Assembly (NCBI GenBank): GCA_013816845.1
Contig: JACDDU010000003.1
Location: 372,001-436,000 of the forward strand
DNA from: Gammaproteobacteria bacterium
GTDB lineage: Bacteria; Pseudomonadota; Gammaproteobacteria; DSM-16500
Length of the DNA stretch: 64,000 bases
Direction: 5' to 3'
The position numbers and the translations under genes were made by a program. The notes beneath the pieces were generated by a model. It saw only the letters and a program-made list of their open reading frames with translations. It was not told the DNA's origin and did no database searches. Below are positions 16,605-25,852 of this stretch, piece by piece (the stretch's first letter is position 1; each line of letters starts with the position of its first letter).

Positions 16605-18728
16605 ATGTTAAAAGGACTATCAGACTTGGTAAATCGTATGCAATTTTTTTTTCTTTTATCCAGGCTTAAGCGCCACTATCAGAGTGGCTTCTATGTTTTA
16701 ATTTCTTTGCTCTCCATTTTAGGTTGGGTTTCAGTCGGTTTTGCAGAAACGCCGCTCATCGATACTCAGCCCGCTGAGCCCGCGCTGATAACCACAACGA
16801 CCACAACGACCTCTCCTAATCGAATGGGTCCTCGTTTATGGAATTTACAAGACGCAGATATATTGAGTGTGATCAACGAAGTTTCTCAAGAAACCGGTAA
16901 AAATTTTGTAGTGGACCCACGCGTCAGTGGAAAAATCTCATTAATTTCCAGCAAGCCCATAAAAAGTCGTGAAGTTTATCAAGTTTTTCTTTCTGTGATT
17001 GGGATGCTGGGATACTCGGCAGTTCCAAGCGGCAGTGTAATCAAGATTGTTCCAAATATGGAAAGCGGGGAGCAAGCGACGCCTGTGGTCCAAAGTCGTT
17101 ACCCAAGTCGCGGCGAAGAAGTCGTGGTACGTGTCATACCGCTTGAAAACACTTCCGCAACACAGCTGATTCCAATTTTACGACCGCTTTTACCGCAATG
17201 GAGTAACGTAGCAACTTATGCACCCGGTAATGTTTTAATCTTGCTGGGACGTGCGAATAATTTAGAACGTATCATGCAAATTATTCAGGATGTCGATCGT
17301 GCTTCAAATAGTTCCATCCAAATTGTTCCTTTAAAACGTGCTTCCGCAGTTCAAGTCGCAGCTGTGTTAAATAATTTACAAAATGCAGCGCGCGCAAGTG
17401 GTGATACACCTGGCGTTACGATTGCCGTGGATGAGCGAAGCAATAGTATTTTGCTCGGCGGTCCGCGCGCCATGCGTTTACGGATACGTATTCTCATCTC
17501 TCAACTCGATTCCAGTTCTAGCACCCCGTCTGGTAACACTGAAGTGATTTATCTCCGTTATTTGCAAGCAAAAAACCTAGCCCCGTTGTTGGGTAAAATA
17601 GCGCAAAACATTGCTGGGAAGGATAATGCTGCAAGCTATGATACAAGCTCTGCTATGACCCAAGCGGTTAATGGGAATGCAACGACCACCACCAGCGTCA
17701 AAGAAACAACAATTAATAGTAGTTTTATCCAAGCAGAACCGAGTACCAATGCCATCATCATTACGGCCCCGCCGGCTTTGATGCAGGCGATTAAAACGGT
17801 GATCGCTAAATTGGATATCCGTCCTGCAGAAGTTTTAGTGGAAGCCATTATTGCTGAAATTGAAGAAAGAAATTTGCGCAGTTTAGGCATTCAATGGGGG
17901 TCAGTTGGCCCCACGGGTAAAGTTATACCGCAAGGTGGAGAAGGTGAGTCCGTCACCAGCTTTCCAACTCTTGGTGCAGGCATCATTGGGATCAAACCGC
18001 ATGCAAGTTTAAAAGTCGTTTTGAGCTTGTTGGAAAATTTAAATGGTGTTGATATCCTCTCCACGCCTTCAATTGTAGTTTTAGACAATCAACCCGCATC
18101 GATTGAAATTGGACAAGATGTTCCCTATCAAATCGGCTCATACACGACGCCCACGGGCGGTAATAATGCAACCGTGCAACCTTTCAATACCTTTCAATCT
18201 AAACCTGTAACTTTAAAGCTAGAAGTGAAACCACAAATTAATTTAAGTAACTCAGTACGGCTTGCCATTAAATTAAAAAATGATTCCCTCCAAAACCCTC
18301 AAAATCCTGGTACCAGTCCCATTATTAATACGAGTAAAATTTCCAATTCTGTTTTGGTCAACAGTGAAGATATTTTAGTATTAGGTGGGTTAACCAGTAA
18401 TAATAATAATGAGAGTGTGAATAAAGTTCCCTTCTTTGGGGACTTACCGATTTTAGGTCGCTTCTTCCAACAGCGTACGCGCAATGTTGCGAAAAAAACG
18501 TTGATGGTATTTATTAAGACGATCATTATTCATAACAGTCAAGACGCAAACGTTATTACGCATGTGAAATATAATTCTGTGCGTGAAACACAAGCTAATT
18601 TCCGCGAAGATTTAATTCACATTGGTAAAGAGAGGGCACCCACTTTATTACCGCCCTGGAAAAATTCTGATGATTTACCCGTTCCCTTTGAGAAAAAACT
18701 CAATTGCAACACAATAAATTGTGATTAA
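16605..18728 (+). CDS. gspD: Type II secretion secretin GspD
   Basis: GspD forms the outer-membrane pore of the type II secretion system. At 707 residues it has a hydrophobic signal region (about 30-49), an N0 domain (LQDADILSVINEVSQETGKNF...), N1-N3 repeats (VVVRVIPLENTSATQLIPIL, IVPLKRASAVQVAAVL, VIYLRYLQAKNLAPLL) and the C-terminal secretin domain with GVDILSTPSIVVLDNQPA, VLGGLTSNNN and VPFFGDLPILGRFF. A Thr/Ser/Asn-rich insert sits in N3, as often seen. First gene of gspDEF. The start is uncertain: no good ribosome site, and an ATG eleven codons downstream is an alternative. Confidence 0.96.
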   Translation: MLKGLSDLVNRMQFFFLLSRLKRHYQSGFYVLISLLSILGWVSVGFAETPLIDTQPAEPALITTTTTTTSPNRMGPRLWNLQDADILSVINEVSQETGKNFVVDPRVSGKISLISSKPIKSREVYQVFLSVIGMLGYSAVPSGSVIKIVPNMESGEQATPVVQSRYPSRGEEVVVRVIPLENTSATQLIPILRPLLPQWSNVATYAPGNVLILLGRANNLERIMQIIQDVDRASNSSIQIVPLKRASAVQVAAVLNNLQNAARASGDTPGVTIAVDERSNSILLGGPRAMRLRIRILISQLDSSSSTPSGNTEVIYLRYLQAKNLAPLLGKIAQNIAGKDNAASYDTSSAMTQAVNGNATTTTSVKETTINSSFIQAEPSTNAIIITAPPALMQAIKTVIAKLDIRPAEVLVEAIIAEIEERNLRSLGIQWGSVGPTGKVIPQGGEGESVTSFPTLGAGIIGIKPHASLKVVLSLLENLNGVDILSTPSIVVLDNQPASIEIGQDVPYQIGSYTTPTGGNNATVQPFNTFQSKPVTLKLEVKPQINLSNSVRLAIKLKNDSLQNPQNPGTSPIINTSKISNSVLVNSEDILVLGGLTSNNNNESVNKVPFFGDLPILGRFFQQRTRNVAKKTLMVFIKTIIIHNSQDANVITHVKYNSVRETQANFREDLIHIGKERAPTLLPPWKNSDDLPVPFEKKLNCNTINCD

Positions 18729-18734
18729 GCAGCG

Positions 18735-20204
18735 ATGACTAATCCATTACGATTCGCCTATGCTAAGCGTTTTGGCGTTATTGTCAGCGAAGAAACGTCG
18801 CAAACCGCTAAAGTTTTATATTGGCAAAAGCCAGCTTTAACCGTGCTGGCTGAGCTACGCCGCCGACTACAAAAGCCACTGATTTTTGAGCAAGTCAGTG
18901 AAGCACTTTTTAATGAACATTTAGTAAAAACTTACGAAACCGATTCAGCCACTGCCATGCAAATGGCAGAAGGTTTAGGGGATTCCTTAAATCTTGCTGA
19001 TCTTATGCAAGAACTTCCGAAAGCTGAAGATTTATTAGAACGCCAAGATGATGCACCGATCATTCGCTTACTCAATGCTTTGCTTAGTGAAGCTATTAAA
19101 GAAGGCGCCTCCGATGTTCATGTTGAAACTTTTGAAGATCGAGTGACCATTCGATTTCGTGTTGACGGTATTTTGCGCTCCATTTTGGAGCCACCTCGCG
19201 TGCTTGCGCCACTCATTGTGTCCCGTATCAAAGTGATGGCAAAACTCGATATTGCTGAAAAACGCTTACCGCAAGATGGTCGGATTACATTACGGATTGG
19301 GGGTCGTGCCGTGGACGTGCGTGTATCGACGATGCCCACGAATCATGGTGAAAGAGCAGTCCTTCGTTTGCTCGATAAGCAAAGTTCGCATCTTGATCTT
19401 GCTGAGCTAGGGATGGATGCGACGACATTAAGTTTACTGCGTAAACTTATTTTCAAACCGCATGGCATTATTTTAGTAACCGGTCCGACGGGTTCAGGAA
19501 AAACGACAACCCTTTATGCCGGGTTGACTGTCTTAAACGATAAAGAAAGAAATATTTTGACCGTAGAAGATCCCATTGAATACGACTTAATTGGTGTCGG
19601 TCAAACCCAAGTAAGTTCAAAAATTAATATGACGTTTGCAAAAGGCTTACGAGCTATTTTACGTCAAGATCCTGATGTGGTGATGGTGGGTGAAATTCGT
19701 GATTTAGAAACCGCGCAAATTGCTATTCAAGCGAGTTTGACGGGCCATTTAGTGCTTTCGACGTTACACACCAACAGTGCGATTGGTGCGATTACACGTT
19801 TAGATGATATGGGCATTGAATCCTTTCTCATTGCTTCGAGTTTAGCAGGCGTTTTAGCCCAGCGATTGGTGCGCATTCTTTGTTCGCATTGCAAAAAAGG
19901 CTTGCCTGCAACGGCCGCTGAATGTGAACTACTTGGCGCTCCTGAAAATGAACCTCCCCTAATTTATCATCCTGTGGGTTGCCCTCAATGTCGACATTTG
20001 GGGTATGCAGGTCGAAGCGGGGTGTATGAATTGATTATCATTGATGAGACATTGCAGGGCATGATTCACTCACGCGTAGCTGAGCAAGAGATGCGTAAAT
20101 ATGCGCGCGGTAAATTCATGACACTGAGACAAGATGGTTACCGACGCGTACGATTAGGTCAAACCTCGCTCGAAGAAATTATCCGAGTCGTCAATTATGA
20201 TTAA
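18735..20204 (+). CDS. gspE: Type II secretion ATPase GspE
   Basis: GspE is the hexameric cytoplasmic ATPase that powers pseudopilus assembly. The 489-residue protein has the N2 domain, Walker A GPTGSGKTT at 250-258, the Asp box (LTVEDPIEYDL), Walker B (DPDVVMVGEIRDLETA), the His box (GHLVLSTLHTNSA) and the C-terminal tetracysteine zinc site (CSHC...CPQC). All catalytic elements are intact. It follows gspD by six bases. Confidence 0.97.
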   Translation: MTNPLRFAYAKRFGVIVSEETSQTAKVLYWQKPALTVLAELRRRLQKPLIFEQVSEALFNEHLVKTYETDSATAMQMAEGLGDSLNLADLMQELPKAEDLLERQDDAPIIRLLNALLSEAIKEGASDVHVETFEDRVTIRFRVDGILRSILEPPRVLAPLIVSRIKVMAKLDIAEKRLPQDGRITLRIGGRAVDVRVSTMPTNHGERAVLRLLDKQSSHLDLAELGMDATTLSLLRKLIFKPHGIILVTGPTGSGKTTTLYAGLTVLNDKERNILTVEDPIEYDLIGVGQTQVSSKINMTFAKGLRAILRQDPDVVMVGEIRDLETAQIAIQASLTGHLVLSTLHTNSAIGAITRLDDMGIESFLIASSLAGVLAQRLVRILCSHCKKGLPATAAECELLGAPENEPPLIYHPVGCPQCRHLGYAGRSGVYELIIIDETLQGMIHSRVAEQEMRKYARGKFMTLRQDGYRRVRLGQTSLEEIIRVVNYD

Positions 20205-20237
20205 TTTTTTCTACGCGCTCATTTTCTCGAGGTAACA

Positions 20238-21467
20238 ATGCCTGCATTTCAATTCATTGCAATGGATGGTCAAGGTCATGAACAAAAGGGGGTTCTTGAA
20301 GCAGAATCCCCCAAACATGCCCGTCAACTCTTACGAGATAAGACGCTCCTACCCTTAAAGGTTTACGCAACCGTTCAGAAAAAAGATCCGCAGACGCGAG
20401 ATAAACCAAGCTTGTTTGCACGGAAAGCATCCCTCAATAATAAAGCGCTTGCTTTATTTACCCGGCAATTTGCCACACTTCTTGCAGCCGGGTTACCCAT
20501 GGAAGAAGCAATTGGTGCGTGTGCAGAACAAACAGAAAAAGCAAAAGTGAAAAGTTTACTTTTATCGGTACGCAGTAAAGTATTGGAAGGCCATGCATTG
20601 GCTGCAAGTTTGCGCGAACACTCGGAAAGCTTTTCACCACTCTATTGCGCAACCGTTGCCGCGGGTGAAAAATCAGGGCATTTGGATAAAGTCTTATTAC
20701 GCTTAGCAGAATATACTGAGCAGCAATGGCAAATGCGCCAAAAATTAAAAACCGCCTTAATTTATCCAGTTATGATCGTATTTGTAGCTGTTGGTATTGT
20801 GGGTTTCCTGCTGGAATATGTGGTTCCAAAAATGGTTGGGGTTTATGTCAATATGCACCAAACCCTGCCGACTATGACTTCGGTGTTGATTGCAATCAGT
20901 GATTTTGTTGGTGCATATGGTTTTTATGTTTTGATTCTCATGGTTGCAAGCATTATCACATTCAAGCGCTTTCTAAAAAAAAGCGTACTCTTTCGAGAAC
21001 GCTTTCATCGGGCCTTACTGCGATTGCCTTTATTTGGTCACGCCATTAAAACAGCAGACACATCGCGGTTTGCCCGGACGCTTGCGATTCTCTCTTCCTC
21101 TGGCGTCTCTGTGCTAGATGCGATGAATATAGCGGGGCAATTAATTCTATCCATTCCGATTCGCAAAGCTGTTGATGTTGCCGTGCAGCGTGTCCGTGAA
21201 GGCGGCGCCATTCACCTTGCCTTGAAGCAAACTACATATTTTTCGCCCATGAGTGTGCACATGATTGCAAGCGGCGAAGCTAGTGGTCAACTCGAACCCA
21301 TGCTCGAACGGGTCGCTATTACCCAAGAAGATGAAGTTTCACGCTTGATTGAAGTGGGATTGGCTTTATTTGAGCCCGCAGTCATTTTAGTCATGGGCGG
21401 AATTGTATTATTTATCGTTCTCGCTGTGATGCTTCCCATCTTCCAACTTAATCAAATGGCCGGCTAA
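20238..21467 (+). CDS. gspF: Type II secretion inner-membrane protein GspF
   Basis: GspF is the polytopic platform protein beneath the pseudopilus. The 409-residue sequence begins with FQFIAMDGQGHEQKGVLEAE, has the two T2SSF repeats (about 70-190 and 270-395; FTRQFATLLAAGLPMEEAI and FARTLAILSSSGVSVLDAM) and three membrane helices (TALIYPVMIVFVAVGIVGFL; GFYVLILMVASIITF; ALFEPAVILVMGGIVLFIVL). It closes the first gsp block; two opposite-strand genes separate it from gspG. Confidence 0.97.
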   Translation: MPAFQFIAMDGQGHEQKGVLEAESPKHARQLLRDKTLLPLKVYATVQKKDPQTRDKPSLFARKASLNNKALALFTRQFATLLAAGLPMEEAIGACAEQTEKAKVKSLLLSVRSKVLEGHALAASLREHSESFSPLYCATVAAGEKSGHLDKVLLRLAEYTEQQWQMRQKLKTALIYPVMIVFVAVGIVGFLLEYVVPKMVGVYVNMHQTLPTMTSVLIAISDFVGAYGFYVLILMVASIITFKRFLKKSVLFRERFHRALLRLPLFGHAIKTADTSRFARTLAILSSSGVSVLDAMNIAGQLILSIPIRKAVDVAVQRVREGGAIHLALKQTTYFSPMSVHMIASGEASGQLEPMLERVAITQEDEVSRLIEVGLALFEPAVILVMGGIVLFIVLAVMLPIFQLNQMAG

Positions 21468-21500
21468 AAAGAAGCATAGCTTGAAAGGGGAGAGTGCGAT

Positions 21501-22277
21501 CTACTCGATAATATCGATATTCATTCCACCAAACACTTGTTCAACCGTATCTTCTGCGGCATCGGCAAGGCTATAGCCTGTTTCGCCAAACCATCGACGG
21601 ATGGCAACCAATTCTCGGCCCCGTAAAAATATATAAAAGCCAAGGAAGATGACGTCCGGATCAGGACTATCAGTGTACTGGAAGGCATATCGTTCAGCAT
21701 AAGGAAGGCGTTTTTTTGCTTCCGTGTTGGTGTAGGAAGAGAGAATAGTAAATGCTTCTTCGGCAGAAGGCGCTTGTTCAACTTGTTCTTGAATCGTTTC
21801 AAATTCGTGAATGCGCTGCATGAGAATTTTCTCTAACTCTTCTTCTTTAAAAAGCTCAGCAAAACCATGCGGCAGACGTTCATCGGTGCCAAATACTTTG
21901 TTAATAAAATCAGCTTTATTTATTTTGGCAATGTCTGGCTCAATTAATTTATTAAAAAATGGAACGGCTAAACAAGCGCGTTTAAATGAAGGAAGATTAA
22001 TGTATAGCCTATCATCGCGGATAGTGAGTGTGCCCAGGCGCAACGGATTTTCAGGGTTTTTTCGATAAGAGTCGAGTGATTCAAAATGAAGGTCTTCGCA
22101 CTCCGCTCGCCAGAACCAATTCCAAGAATTGGCATTCAAGGTTTTATCCAGGCATTGGAGTTCAGAGAGTGTTTTAATCAGGTTGTCTTTTTGGTAGAGA
22201 TCATAAGTCAGCCGGATGGGTTGATAAGCCTCCCCTGTTTCGACAGTAAGAAAAGGCTTTTGCAGCCGGTCAAACAT
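21501..22277 (-). CDS. Hypothetical protein (258 aa) embedded in the type II secretion cluster
   Basis: I do not recognise a named family. The protein is soluble, acidic and rich in Phe, Trp and Tyr, with no signal peptide. Visible pieces include WNWFWRAECEDLHFESLD, a mixed alpha/beta N-half, a helical middle (FKEEELEKILMQRIHEFETI) and the C-terminal IRRWFGETGYSLADAAEDTV. The ATG has AGGAG upstream. It interrupts gspF-gspG on the opposite strand, so it is an insertion or a rearrangement in an otherwise colinear cluster. Composition is like its neighbours, arguing against recent transfer. It has no evident secretion role. Confidence 0.7.
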   Translation of the reverse strand: MFDRLQKPFLTVETGEAYQPIRLTYDLYQKDNLIKTLSELQCLDKTLNANSWNWFWRAECEDLHFESLDSYRKNPENPLRLGTLTIRDDRLYINLPSFKRACLAVPFFNKLIEPDIAKINKADFINKVFGTDERLPHGFAELFKEEELEKILMQRIHEFETIQEQVEQAPSAEEAFTILSSYTNTEAKKRLPYAERYAFQYTDSPDPDVIFLGFYIFLRGRELVAIRRWFGETGYSLADAAEDTVEQVFGGMNIDIIE

Positions 22278-22321
22278 AAGGGGGAACTCCTGCTAAAATG
22301 CAACGTCCGTCTATTTTAGCC

Positions 22322-22690
22322 TTATTTGGGTCGGTTTTGTAATATCCCTGATCGTTTGAATTCCTCTCGAGTTTGCTTTGTGAGCATATTCTGATCCAGC
22401 TTGCCATTTTTGACTAACTGATCTTGAACCAATGGGGCGAGATGCTCAGCTGCTTTCTTAAAAAGATTTTGACTGGCGGAAGTAGCAACAATTTTACCCG
22501 TGGGATCTTTAAAAGCACTTTCGACGGCACTAATGATAATGGCTTTATTTTTTCTAATCTGTGCTTCGACCTGATTTTGCAGGTTGGCATAAATTTTTTC
22601 AAATATTTCCTTTGAGGCCTCAGTCACCTCAGTTACTTTTAAAAAAACTTCTCTGGTCGCTTCTTCGGCGTCGCGTATTGTTTTTGACAT
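22322..22690 (-). CDS. Hypothetical helical protein, 122 aa
   Basis: No family recognised. The sequence is almost entirely charged amphipathic helix (RDAEEATREVFLKVTEVTEA, IFEKIYANLQNQVEAQIRK), reminiscent of phasin-like or late-embryogenesis-like coiled coils but without a diagnostic motif. GAGGGG precedes the ATG. It lies 44 bp upstream of the 258-residue hypothetical gene in the same direction, so both may form a two-gene unit inside the gsp cluster. Confidence 0.65.
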   Translation of the reverse strand: MSKTIRDAEEATREVFLKVTEVTEASKEIFEKIYANLQNQVEAQIRKNKAIIISAVESAFKDPTGKIVATSASQNLFKKAAEHLAPLVQDQLVKNGKLDQNMLTKQTREEFKRSGILQNRPK

Positions 22691-22905
22691 GAAAAACCCC
22701 TCATTTAATCTTATTCTTTGATTCTTAGTATAGATGCTTCTTCTTGCTCTTGAATTAATGCAACCTTAAAACTCATAATCATCCTGAAATATTTAAATGT
22801 GATAAAATCCAACGCGTTAAACTATCCATACGATTTGTTTGCAAAATGCACAATTGGTAACAGGGTTTGCACACTCATTTTTAATAATTGGTCGGGAATA
22901 CTAAT

Positions 22906-23349
22906 ATGAAAAACCAACTAAAATCAATGCATTATCAAGCCCAGCGGGGCTTCACCCTTATTGAGGTCATGGTCGCGATGGTTATCCTCGGGATTTTAGC
23001 GGCGACGGTTGTCCCTAAACTTATGAGCCGGCCAGAGCAAGCCCGAATGGTGAAGGTGAAACAAGATATTCTAACAGTAGAAAGCGCACTTGACCTCTAC
23101 AAATTAGATAATGGCTTTTATCCCAGCACCGACCAAGGGTTACAAGCATTGCTGACTAAGCCTAGTGGCGCGCCGGTACCTCGCAACTGGAAGTCAGATG
23201 GGTATATCCAGGATGCACCCATTGATCCGTGGGGCGTCCCTTATCAATACATCAATGATGGCGAAAAAGTTCGTATTTTTAGTTTTGGACCTAAGGGTCG
23301 AGAAGGTAATAGTGAAATTGGTAATTGGAATATGAATGAAACGGCGTAA
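22906..23349 (+). CDS. gspG: Major pseudopilin GspG
   Basis: GspG is the main subunit of the type II pseudopilus. A short basic leader is followed by the prepilin cleavage site G/FTLIEVMVAM with Glu at mature position 5, the hydrophobic helix, and the conserved VKQDILTVESALDLYKLDNGFYPST and DPWGVPYQY calcium-loop region. The start is put at the ATG; a TTG six codons upstream is possible. First gene of the second gsp block; it overlaps gspH. Confidence 0.96.
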   Translation: MKNQLKSMHYQAQRGFTLIEVMVAMVILGILAATVVPKLMSRPEQARMVKVKQDILTVESALDLYKLDNGFYPSTDQGLQALLTKPSGAPVPRNWKSDGYIQDAPIDPWGVPYQYINDGEKVRIFSFGPKGREGNSEIGNWNMNETA

Positions 23350-23860
23350 AACGCTTGGCTTCACCCTCATTGAAATCTTAATCGTATTAGTAATAGTGAG
23401 CATCGTTGCTGGCACGGCGGTGCTCGGTTTGCAAACGAATGTTAAGAAGCATCTAGAATCCTATGCGACTGAATTTGCGCAACAACTTTCCTTTGTACGC
23501 GAGCAAGCTATCTTATTGACGCAAGTATTGGGGGTGACATTCGAACAACAGCGTCTAATACATTTAACGTTAGAAGCGGAATTGAAAAAAAAGCCGAGCT
23601 GGAAGTTAGTCGATGCTCTTGTTTTCAAATCACAGCCTCTTCCCAAAGATATTGAAGTGCTTATTAAAACGCCGGCGTTCGGCGAGACCCCAGAAAAAAA
23701 TGAAGATGACGACAAAGAAACATTGAAGCCAGCCCTCGTATTTTCGACCAATGGAGATATGACCCCCTTCACCATTTTTATTGGGAAACGTGGGCAAAAA
23801 CCGCATGTGGCGATAGTGGGTAGTTCGGATGGTTATATTGAAAATAAAATACTTGAATAA
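23336..23860 (+). CDS. gspH: Minor pseudopilin GspH
   Basis: Short basic leader and prepilin motif (LGFTLIEILIVLVIVSIVAG), then a variable globular domain with YATEFAQQLSFVREQAILL, the usual GspH helix after the pilin stalk. It overlaps gspG by 14 bases and gspI by about 30, showing translational coupling. Minor pseudopilins cap the pseudopilus tip. 174 residues is normal. Confidence 0.9.
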   Translation: MKRRKTLGFTLIEILIVLVIVSIVAGTAVLGLQTNVKKHLESYATEFAQQLSFVREQAILLTQVLGVTFEQQRLIHLTLEAELKKKPSWKLVDALVFKSQPLPKDIEVLIKTPAFGETPEKNEDDDKETLKPALVFSTNGDMTPFTIFIGKRGQKPHVAIVGSSDGYIENKILE

Positions 23861-24245
23861 AAAAAATAGCGGTTTAACACTGATTGAAGTTTTAATTGCG
23901 CTCGCCATTATAAGCATTGCCGTGACTGCAATCATTAAAGCAACCACTCAAAACATTCGCGTAACGACACATTTACAAAATAAAACCGTCGCTTTGTGGA
24001 TTGCAAAATCTATGACAAATGAGATGCGTTTAAATGCTAAGCGTCTAATAGGATCGCAAAACAAATTATCCCGACCCATTTATTTTTTAGACCATACTTG
24101 GTTTGTTAATGCTGAAAAGCAAGAAACGCCTAATCCTCATATTGATAAAATCATGGTAGCAGTGTATCTGCATGATCCCGAAGTGGATGAAGAACAATTA
24201 CCTCTTGCTCGGATTGAAAGTTATGTTTACCAATCGCAACTTTAA
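23829..24245 (+). CDS. gspI: Minor pseudopilin GspI
   Basis: A 138-residue pseudopilin with the cleavage motif SGLTLIEVLIALAIISIAV and a short globular domain containing LQNKTVALWIAKSMTNEMR, the GspI family hallmark (helix followed by NxxxE-type motif). An alternative TTG start three codons downstream gives a more standard leader length. It overlaps the neighbouring gspH and gspJ frames. Confidence 0.9.
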   Translation: MVILKIKYLNKKNSGLTLIEVLIALAIISIAVTAIIKATTQNIRVTTHLQNKTVALWIAKSMTNEMRLNAKRLIGSQNKLSRPIYFLDHTWFVNAEKQETPNPHIDKIMVAVYLHDPEVDEEQLPLARIESYVYQSQL

Positions 24246-24939
24246 TAAACTTACGCAACCTTTTCAGCAAGGCTTTACCTTACTTGAAATTTTGATTGCT
24301 ATGTTTATTTTTACCATCCTCTCCATGTTATTAGCAGGAGCGCTACGTACTGTGATCAACGTGGAAGCAAGAACAAGCGCGCGCTCACAATTATTACGTA
24401 CGATGCAAATGGGTTTTGTGATCTTAGCTCGCGATATTGAGCAAGCGGTGAATCGACCTATTGTAAATGAGCAGGGTCATGAAGAAGCAGCTTTTGTGGG
24501 CACGCCGACAAGCTTCACCTTTACTCATCTTGGCAATGCGAGTGGTTTGAGTGGAGTTTTAAGAAGTGATTTACAACGCGTGCGTTATCATTGGCAGGAA
24601 GGAGAATTATTGCGAAGCACGTGGATGACACTCGATCAGCCGCCAGGAATTAAACCTTTGATCCATCCTTTTATAAAAGGAATTACCGCTGCACAATTTC
24701 AATACTTGGATCAACGGAATCGTATGCATGATTATTGGCCGATCAATGAAGGGTCCGATGAAATTTTGCCGCGCGCCATTAGTCTTAACTTTACGATTGC
24801 ACAATGGGGAAAAATGTCGCAACTTTATATTGTTGAAGCCCAACCGATCAAGAAAGACTTAACGCAAACTCAACCCCAAGACCAATCCTATCAACCAGAC
24901 CAATCAATAGAAAAAGAGCCAAGCCGTGAGTCTTCATAA
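24223..24939 (+). CDS. gspJ: Minor pseudopilin GspJ
   Basis: GspJ with GspI and GspK forms the tip complex of the pseudopilus. The leader (MFTNRNFNKLTQPFQQ) precedes G/FTLLEILIAMFIFTILSM. The family region MQMGFVILARDIEQAVNRP and a C-terminal Gln/Pro/Ser-rich tail follow. The internal ATG is chosen because a longer frame from further upstream would add an atypically long leader. Overlaps gspI and gspK. Confidence 0.92.
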   Translation: MFTNRNFNKLTQPFQQGFTLLEILIAMFIFTILSMLLAGALRTVINVEARTSARSQLLRTMQMGFVILARDIEQAVNRPIVNEQGHEEAAFVGTPTSFTFTHLGNASGLSGVLRSDLQRVRYHWQEGELLRSTWMTLDQPPGIKPLIHPFIKGITAAQFQYLDQRNRMHDYWPINEGSDEILPRAISLNFTIAQWGKMSQLYIVEAQPIKKDLTQTQPQDQSYQPDQSIEKEPSRESS

Positions 24940-25852
24940 ACAATCAGGCGTGGTCATTGTCGTTGCACTTTTTGTTGTCGCATTAATTGCGACCATGGCT
25001 TATTTTATGATGATGCATCTTTATCGGGATACCCGTCGTACCGCTTTAATTTTGCGCCAAGACCAAGCGTCTTTTTATGCACAAGGTTCCCTTAACTGGG
25101 CGAAAGATCAGTTACGCAATAACTGGGACGTGAGAAAGCCTGATCAACCGATTGATATACTTCCGATTAAATCCCCCATTATAAAAGTTGATGGGTTCCA
25201 AATAACAAGCAAGATTGAAGATATACAAGCACGTTTCAATATTAACAATTTGCAAAATGCAGAAGTGCATGTTGATTTTAAACGTTTACTGCAAACGGTT
25301 ATTCCTGAATTGAATGAAGAGCAACTCCAGACCTTATTAACTTCTATTTTTGATTGGATTAGTGCACAACATCCAGATAGTCCTACGCAACAATACTATT
25401 TGCGTCTTCCCGAACCCTATCGTCCCGCGCATCGATTGATGGTCAGTCTAAGTGAATTGCAATTAGTGAAAGGGATGACCAAGCCGATGTATGAAAGATT
25501 AAAACCTTTTCTCATCGCTTTACCTGAATCCACCAAAATTAATGTGCGTACTGCATCACCCCAAGTTTTATTAACCTTGAGCCCGACATTGACTTTAGCC
25601 GGTGCTCAAATTATTGAACGAGTAAGAAAGCAAAATCCGCTAGCGACGTTAAATGATATTTTGACTGCCGAACCTTTGCGTAAATTTCAATTGCAAGCTG
25701 ATAAAACAACGTTAGATAGTGAGTATTTTTTAGTTGAGACTGAAGTCCGCATCGAGAAGCAGCGTATCGTTCTTTATACTTTATTGAATCGTAAAGCCAA
25801 CGAAAATAGTGTTGATACAATCGTCATTTGGCAAAGTAAGGGGATGTGGTAA
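24926..25852 (+). CDS. gspK: Minor pseudopilin GspK
   Basis: GspK is the large minor pseudopilin, 308 residues here. It starts at GTG and lacks Glu5, as the family does: the N-helix is QSGVVIVVALFVVALIATMA. Characteristic pieces are IEDIQARFNINNLQN and the SAM-like helices (LLTSIFDWISAQHPDSPTQQ, SLSELQLVKGMTKPMYERLK, INVRTASPQVLLTLSPTL). Its stop overlaps the gspL start (TAATG). Confidence 0.94.
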   Translation: MSLHKQSGVVIVVALFVVALIATMAYFMMMHLYRDTRRTALILRQDQASFYAQGSLNWAKDQLRNNWDVRKPDQPIDILPIKSPIIKVDGFQITSKIEDIQARFNINNLQNAEVHVDFKRLLQTVIPELNEEQLQTLLTSIFDWISAQHPDSPTQQYYLRLPEPYRPAHRLMVSLSELQLVKGMTKPMYERLKPFLIALPESTKINVRTASPQVLLTLSPTLTLAGAQIIERVRKQNPLATLNDILTAEPLRKFQLQADKTTLDSEYFLVETEVRIEKQRIVLYTLLNRKANENSVDTIVIWQSKGMW

